This document shows positions 14,441-18,909 of a DNA stretch of 18,909 nt, piece by piece. A model generated the notes under the pieces. The model was given only the letters and a program-made list of their open reading frames with translations. It ran no database searches and was not told the origin of the DNA. Every line of letters begins with the position of its first letter. The stretch's first letter is position 1. The translations under genes and the position numbers were made by a program. The stretch is from Clostridiales bacterium (GTDB taxonomy: Bacteria > Bacillota > Clostridia > Oscillospirales > Oscillospiraceae). The stretch is from contig SFLD01000036.1 in the NCBI GenBank assembly GCA_004553545.1, positions 1 through 18,909 on the forward strand, written 5' to 3'.

Positions 14441-14459
14441 CTTTGCTTTCCGGAGAGAG

Positions 14460-14492
14460 AAAAGGGACGCAGGCTTTGCCTGCGTCCCTTTT
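14460..14492 (-). terminator. Intrinsic terminator of the surface-protein operon
   Basis: AAAAGGGACGCAGGC and GCCTGCGTCCCTTTT form a perfect 15-bp stem with a TTT loop. On the minus strand it follows the SLH-protein stop by 9 nt and supplies its own U-run. Confidence 0.85.
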
Positions 14493-14501
14493 GGGACCCG
14501 T

Positions 14502-15929
14502 TTACGGCTGGGAGGAATAGACATCGCCGGGATTCTTGGCGGAACCCGCAGTGGCCCACTCCGTCTCGAAGGCAGCCCAGTCGCGGACCGGCAGGATCTT
14601 GGTCCAGACCTCATACTCGGTGCCGTCGGCGGCCTTGACACGGTCGTAATCGTGGGAGTTGGTGGCCTCCTGCATGTTGGCGTAGTACCAGGCGTCGGTG
14701 TCCATATTGTCCGGCCAGGTGATCATGTCAGGCAGCAGGTGGTCCTTGTCCGGGGCACGGCCCAGGACGCGGTTGAAGATGGCGATGGCCTCGGCACGGG
14801 TGATGTCCTGATCCGGCCGGAAGGTGCCGTCCTTAAAGCCCAGGATGATCCCGGCGGAGGCAGCCTTGTTGATGAGATCGGACGCCCAGTGCCCGGTGGT
14901 GTCGGAGAACAGGTCCGGTCCGTCGTACTCCACGTCGAAGAAGCGGACGGCCATGGCGGCGAACTCCGCCCGGGTGATGTTGGCCCGGGGGCGGAAGCTG
15001 CCGTCGGGATAGCCCTGCACGATGCCGCCCACGGTCATGGTGGAGACGGCGGCGTTGCACCACATGTTGGGGGCCACGTCGGCGTAGGGATTGCTCTGGC
15101 TCCAGAGCTGCTCCCGGGACTCGTCGGTGAGCATCCGGAAGAAGATGGTGGCCACCTCGGCGCGGGTGATGGGCGCCTCGGGATGGACCAGGCCGTCCTT
15201 GCGGCCGATGATGTAGGCGTAGTGGTTGACGGTGTCCAGGCTGGGGGTGGGCTCATCCGGGATGTCCGGCGTGGGCGGGTTGTAGGGGATGACCTCCGCG
15301 GTGAAGATCCAGTCCACGGTGGCCGTCAGGCCCTGCAGCTCGTTGCCGGCGCTCTTGGGGATGGCCAGCGTGACGGTGATGTCCTGCTGGCTGCTCTCGG
15401 AGTAAGCGCCGAGATACACGCCCTCGGCCAGGGTGCCGCTGTAGAGGTAGGGATCGATGGTCTGATCCTTCAGGTTCAGGACGCCCTTGATCTTGTCCTT
15501 GAACCAATCCGTCACGGTGATGGTCTCGCCGCTGAGCTGGGGGATCACGGCGGTGAGGGTGGCGGGATGTTCGATGCTGTCATCCCGGACCCAGCTGCCG
15601 TCGCTCTGGACCTTCATGCCCAGGAGCGTGGCGTAGTCGGCGTTGCTCTCGCCGGAGCGCAGCATGATCTTGACGGTGTCCAGGCCGGCGTTTTCCACCT
15701 TGACCCGGATGTGCTGGACCAGGTTGTCGCCGGGCATGGCGTTCTTGAAGTCCCGGAAGAGGTCCGTGCCGTTGGGGCCGCAGTTCTCAAAGCGGAACTC
15801 CTTGGTCTGGGCGTCGAAGACCACGGTGGGGAGGTCGGCGCCGTCGGCGGCGTAGGCGGCGAAGCCCAGGCAGCCCACGGCCAGGACGGCGGCCAGGAGG
15901 AGGGCGACGATGCGTTTCGTTTTCTTCAT
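14502..15929 (-). CDS. Surface protein: TasA/camelysin-like domain plus three SLH domains
   Basis: The 475-residue secreted protein begins with a Sec signal peptide (MKKTKRIVALLLAAVLAVGC, likely cut after AAYA near residue 27). Residues about 33-212 resemble the TasA/camelysin-like domain found in SipW-associated proteins: DLFRDFKNAMPGDNL near the front, and VYLGAYSES, IPKSAGNELQG and VDWIFTAEV near the end. A proline-rich linker (PPTPDIPDEPTP, about 216-228) leads to three SLH modules at about 235-277, 280-330 and 339-391, each with an ITRAE motif, which bind secondary wall polymers. The last 80 residues carry no domain I know. ATG 15929 is preceded by AAGGGGGTGG, and it lies 13 nt after the SipW-type gene. 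I infer a wall anchor for the fibre or adhesin system. Confidence 0.85.
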   Translation of the reverse strand: MKKTKRIVALLLAAVLAVGCLGFAAYAADGADLPTVVFDAQTKEFRFENCGPNGTDLFRDFKNAMPGDNLVQHIRVKVENAGLDTVKIMLRSGESNADYATLLGMKVQSDGSWVRDDSIEHPATLTAVIPQLSGETITVTDWFKDKIKGVLNLKDQTIDPYLYSGTLAEGVYLGAYSESSQQDITVTLAIPKSAGNELQGLTATVDWIFTAEVIPYNPPTPDIPDEPTPSLDTVNHYAYIIGRKDGLVHPEAPITRAEVATIFFRMLTDESREQLWSQSNPYADVAPNMWCNAAVSTMTVGGIVQGYPDGSFRPRANITRAEFAAMAVRFFDVEYDGPDLFSDTTGHWASDLINKAASAGIILGFKDGTFRPDQDITRAEAIAIFNRVLGRAPDKDHLLPDMITWPDNMDTDAWYYANMQEATNSHDYDRVKAADGTEYEVWTKILPVRDWAAFETEWATAGSAKNPGDVYSSQP

Positions 15930-15942
15930 CCTGTCCACCCCC

Positions 15943-16527
15943 TTAACCGTTGGTACCGACTGCGGCCAACTGACCACCCTTGACCTCTACGACTTTCCAG
16001 ACATCCTTGACCACAGTATCCGGCACAGACTGGATACCATCCGCCAGGATGGTGATCTGGAGACCGTAATTTGTGTCCTTGCACGTTTTCAACTGCTCGA
16101 TCGGTGCAAACAGCGTTCCAGTAGAGCTGCCCGCCGGAACAGCGCTGGTGTAGTAATAGTAGTCACCAACTTTGATCCAGCCATTTTGCAGTACAGGCGC
16201 AGTGTAGTCCGTGCCTTCCACCGGGGTGCCGCCGCCATAGACATTGCCGTTGGCGTCCGCCCAGTTGATGATGACTGCGGCGCGGATGTAGGCGTCGATG
16301 TTGCCGTTATTCTTGATCTGAACGTTGCTCTTGACAAGTTCGCCCTTGTCCTCCACGAAGCTCTCCGTCACCTCGGTCTTGACCTCAGCGGGGGTGAAGG
16401 TGTTGGTCACGGGGTCGGTGCTGGTGACCAGATAGGCCAGGGTGCCGGCCACGGTGCAGCAGAGGAGGACCAGCAGCGCCACCAGTGCCACAGGCTTTTT
16501 CGTTTTCATGACCCGTTTTCCATTCAT
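15943..16527 (-). CDS. SipW-dependent-type signal peptide protein, candidate fibre subunit
   Basis: The 194-residue exported protein starts with basic residues and a hydrophobic stretch ending CCTVAGTLAYLVTSTDPVTN. This is the form of signal peptide handled by SipW-type (ER-like) signal peptidases, known from TasA-family matrix proteins. A beta-rich domain follows with an NNGNIDAYIRAAVIINWAD segment, as in SipW-cluster proteins, where a VKNTGNIDAYIRA-like stretch is common. The ATG 16527 has AAAGGAGG 8 nt before it; a second ATG at 16509 lacks such a site. It lies between the large adhesin (15 nt upstream) and the SLH protein. A SipW peptidase gene is not in the window and may lie beyond the right edge. 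Function as fibre subunit is inferred. Confidence 0.78.
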   Translation of the reverse strand: MNGKRVMKTKKPVALVALLVLLCCTVAGTLAYLVTSTDPVTNTFTPAEVKTEVTESFVEDKGELVKSNVQIKNNGNIDAYIRAAVIINWADANGNVYGGGTPVEGTDYTAPVLQNGWIKVGDYYYYTSAVPAGSSTGTLFAPIEQLKTCKDTNYGLQITILADGIQSVPDTVVKDVWKVVEVKGGQLAAVGTNG

Positions 16528-16542
16528 GGCTCAGTCCTCCTT

Positions 16543-18909
16543 TCAGTTGGTTTCCCCATTGGGGTTCTTATCCGTCTTTTTCTTGCCGAACGCCCAGTTG
16601 TTTTCCGCCCAGCTGCAGCCGTTGAGCCACTTGTCCATTTCGCGGGTGTTGGTAAAGGTCACGGTGTTACTAACGCCGCCTTTGACCTCGACATTCCGGG
16701 GATTGGCTTCGCCGCTCTTGACCTCATAGCGCCAGGACCAGCCGGACTCCTCGGTGACGGTGTAGGTGCCGACCTTCAGGCCCTTGATGGTGACGGAACC
16801 GTTGCCCGTGACCACGACCTTGAGGCCCTCCGTGGGCAGGCCCTCGCCGGTGACGGTGAAGATGAAGCTCTGGTGCTCATCGATCTTCTCATTGCAGCCG
16901 GTCTTGGTGATGGTCAGATCCGCCACATCGGGTTCAAACTTGGCGTAGTAGGTAGCGGCTTCGTAGCCCATCTTCGGCTCAGATTCCGTACCGTAGTTCT
17001 TGGTCTTGCCGGGGGTCAGCTTGTTGGCATCGACCCAACCAGCAGGCACAGGCTGCTCGCAATCCGCGTCCTTGAACCAGCCGACGAACTTGAAGCCCGC
17101 CGTGGCAGTGGGCACGGAGCCGCTGGCCGTTCCGGTGATGACCTTGAGCTGGGACTCCTGATAGTTGTCCAGCGTACCGCAGCCAGTCGGCCCGACGACC
17201 TCATACTTGATCTCCACGGTCTGCTCGGTGTAGTAGAAGGTCTTGACGTTCTTGCTGGCCACATTGGCGGGGTCCTCGATGGCGATGTTGATGGCCTGAT
17301 TCTCCGCGCTCACCAGCGTGTAGCCGGGGATGGGCTTATACCCCTGCGTGACCTGCGCCTGATAGCGGGCACTGCCGGTCACAGGGTCAGCCAGCTCCTT
17401 GTCCGTGCCCTGCTCCAGGAAACGGAACTCGTAAGGATACTCGATGCGGTCATAGTACAGGTTCAGCACCAGGCCCGCTGCCGTCAGCGTACCCTCGGCG
17501 TTGCTCTTCGTCCCGTTGTACTGGAAGCCCGGAATGGTCAGGGGGCTCTCAGAATACTCCGTTTCAATGACGCCGTTCAGGTCCGTGCTGCTCTGATACT
17601 CGGTGTAGCCGTCGCCCTTGATGTTCTGGGTCCAGTGGATGACCTGCACAGGAGCATGGACCTCATCCTTGACATACCAGAAGATGATCTCGTTCCCCTC
17701 GGCGGCCAGCACCAGCTGCTTCTGGTAGGCATCCGGGGCATAGCCCGTGATCTGCTTGAAGGTCTCGGTCACGACTGCGTCGCGGGTGGTCACGGTCTTG
17801 GGCTCGGCAAGTTGTTTTTTCGTGCCCTTTTCCAGGTACTTGACGGTGTACTCCACTTCCGACTTCGCCACATAAACAAAGGTGAATTCGTTTTTTGTAA
17901 GATCGCCGATATCAAGGGTGAGGGAGTGGCTGCTGACCTTGGGGAAATAACCGGACTGATAGCCTTCCTTCAGCTGCGTGCCGGTCTTGGCATCAAAGGT
18001 CTTGGTGGTGCCAGCCAGGGCGCTGCCGGTGGTGGGCGGTGCGATCTCCGTGCCATCCTCCAACTCATAGCGGATGGTGTACTCCATCAGCGTGTTGGAG
18101 CTCCACTTGGCATAGAGGTTCAGGTCCCGGTTCACCGGCATGGAGAAGTCAAACGCCTTTTCCTCGCCGGTATCGCTGATGTAGAACCAGCCGACGAACT
18201 TGTAAGGATCACGATCGGGGTCTTTCGGGGGATTTGTTACCGCCGTGCCATGGGGAACTTCCGCCCAGGTCTCCAGCGGAGCTTCGCCCTTGTCCAGCAC
18301 ATCCTTGGTCAGATAGGTCTTGACCGTGTGGGTCTTGGGCGTCCACTTGGCGTAGAGAATCACATCGGAGGCGGGCATGGTCATGGTGTTCAGGTCAGCC
18401 TCGGAGCCCTCGTAGCAGTCCGTCGTGGTGTACCAACCGGCAAACACATAGGCGTTCTTTTCCAGGTTATCAGGATACTCCGGCTTAAAGTAGTAGCCGC
18501 TCAGCGGCGCTTCAAACTGCACGCTGCCTCCCTTGCCATCCACATACGCATTGTAGTTGTAGAATTTCAGGTTGTAGCTGTTGCGGGTGTAGTAGAGGTA
18601 GTTGTTTCTCTCCATTCCCACGCTTCCGTCCTTCGGAAGATAAGGATTGGAATCTCCCTGCGTGAAGCCGGTAATGGGATGAAATTCCTCCCTATAAGTC
18701 AAACTGGTACTGCTGCTGTAATCGAGGTCGATCACTTTGTATTGTTTATAGTTCCTGCCTTTATATGCGGTATCGCCTGCTGCTCCGTTTATCGTCTCCA
18801 CATAGTAGTAAATCTTTGCGCCAGATTCGGAGTCATATTTCTTAAACGTGATATTTTCTCCCGGCATGGTATCAATACTGCCGAGATAGCGCTGCTCATC
18901 TGAATCACC
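16543..18909 (-). CDS. Large repeat adhesin (InlB-, MucBP- and Cna-B-like), N-terminus outside window
   Basis: 788 codons are visible and the frame is open through the right edge; an internal ATG at 18867 is probably not the start. In order: InlB/Listeria-Bacteroides-type repeats (about residues 140-190 and 235-270, each ending LYAKW), MucBP-like repeats (about 277-350, 350-417 and 492-565, e.g. YTVKYLEKGTKKQLAEPKTV), another InlB-like unit (about 600-660, GFKFVGWFKD to YYAKFEPD), and a Cna-B-like domain (about 662-755, LTITKTGCNEKIDEHQSFIF to VTFTNTRE). The end is WLNGCSWAENNWAFG plus a short polar tail; there is no LPxTG and no membrane helix. Such repeats bind mucin or form stalks on surface proteins. 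It is the first visible gene of the operon; the N-terminal domains, signal peptide and promoter are outside the window. Confidence 0.85.
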   Translation of the reverse strand, partial: GDSDEQRYLGSIDTMPGENITFKKYDSESGAKIYYYVETINGAAGDTAYKGRNYKQYKVIDLDYSSSTSLTYREEFHPITGFTQGDSNPYLPKDGSVGMERNNYLYYTRNSYNLKFYNYNAYVDGKGGSVQFEAPLSGYYFKPEYPDNLEKNAYVFAGWYTTTDCYEGSEADLNTMTMPASDVILYAKWTPKTHTVKTYLTKDVLDKGEAPLETWAEVPHGTAVTNPPKDPDRDPYKFVGWFYISDTGEEKAFDFSMPVNRDLNLYAKWSSNTLMEYTIRYELEDGTEIAPPTTGSALAGTTKTFDAKTGTQLKEGYQSGYFPKVSSHSLTLDIGDLTKNEFTFVYVAKSEVEYTVKYLEKGTKKQLAEPKTVTTRDAVVTETFKQITGYAPDAYQKQLVLAAEGNEIIFWYVKDEVHAPVQVIHWTQNIKGDGYTEYQSSTDLNGVIETEYSESPLTIPGFQYNGTKSNAEGTLTAAGLVLNLYYDRIEYPYEFRFLEQGTDKELADPVTGSARYQAQVTQGYKPIPGYTLVSAENQAINIAIEDPANVASKNVKTFYYTEQTVEIKYEVVGPTGCGTLDNYQESQLKVITGTASGSVPTATAGFKFVGWFKDADCEQPVPAGWVDANKLTPGKTKNYGTESEPKMGYEAATYYAKFEPDVADLTITKTGCNEKIDEHQSFIFTVTGEGLPTEGLKVVVTGNGSVTIKGLKVGTYTVTEESGWSWRYEVKSGEANPRNVEVKGGVSNTVTFTNTREMDKWLNGCSWAENNWAFGKKKTDKNPNGETN

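Noticed and set aside
13830..15983. A 717-codon plus-strand frame from the EamA gene into the SLH protein gene
   Set aside because: It crosses two strong terminators and is out of frame with, or antisense to, two clear genes.
15910..18903. A 997-codon plus-strand frame opposite the surface operon
   Set aside because: The opposite strand encodes recognisable SipW-type and repeat-adhesin proteins with ribosome binding sites; the plus-strand translation has no recognisable domain or start signal.

Overview
The window looks like part of the chromosome of a high-GC Firmicute of the Clostridia, probably a gut Oscillospiraceae-type bacterium. The reasons are the WalRK-YycH-YycI-MurA-YycJ-RlmH gene order, strong AGGAGG-type ribosome binding sites, SLH-domain surface proteins and GC-rich codon use. 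I infer the taxonomy from gene content and style, not from a marker-gene comparison.

Left block (1-2662). On the minus strand lie a membrane protein cut by the window edge, smpB with its own promoter, a 45-residue cysteine-rich microprotein, and a small exported or membrane protein whose frame is cut by an in-frame amber codon but stays open up to the next gene's ribosome binding site. Divergent from it is an XRE-type regulator, separated by an AT-rich spacer with dyads that could be operators. A minus-strand membrane protein that can only be read with a frameshift ends the block. The part from the microprotein to the regulator is bounded by two hairpins with an identical 12-bp stem.

Central core (2766-13236, plus strand). 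A NUDIX ADP-ribose pyrophosphatase-like gene leads into the walR/walK cell-wall two-component system and its membrane partners YycH and YycI. Between walR and walK sits about 230 bp packed with six short-loop hairpins, the first of which contains the walR stop codon. Then come murA with its own promoter and a structured leader, and a tightly packed run of yycJ/walJ (metallo-beta-lactamase), rlmH, a DUF2007-like protein and a phosphohexomutase, closed by a strong terminator. The core couples wall-synthesis control, the first committed step of peptidoglycan synthesis, ribosome maturation and sugar-phosphate supply.

Right block (13320-18909). A DMT/EamA transporter has a near-consensus promoter and a leader hairpin. 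Facing it is a minus-strand three-gene surface cluster whose 5' end is outside the window: a large repeat-containing adhesin (InlB-like, MucBP-like and Cna-B-like repeats, no LPxTG), a small protein with a SipW-dependent-type signal peptide, and a protein joining a TasA/camelysin-like domain to three SLH wall-anchoring domains. I read this as a candidate cell-surface fibre or adhesin system. It is the most promising lead for an undescribed system, together with the amber-interrupted gene and the hairpin cluster inside the walRK operon.
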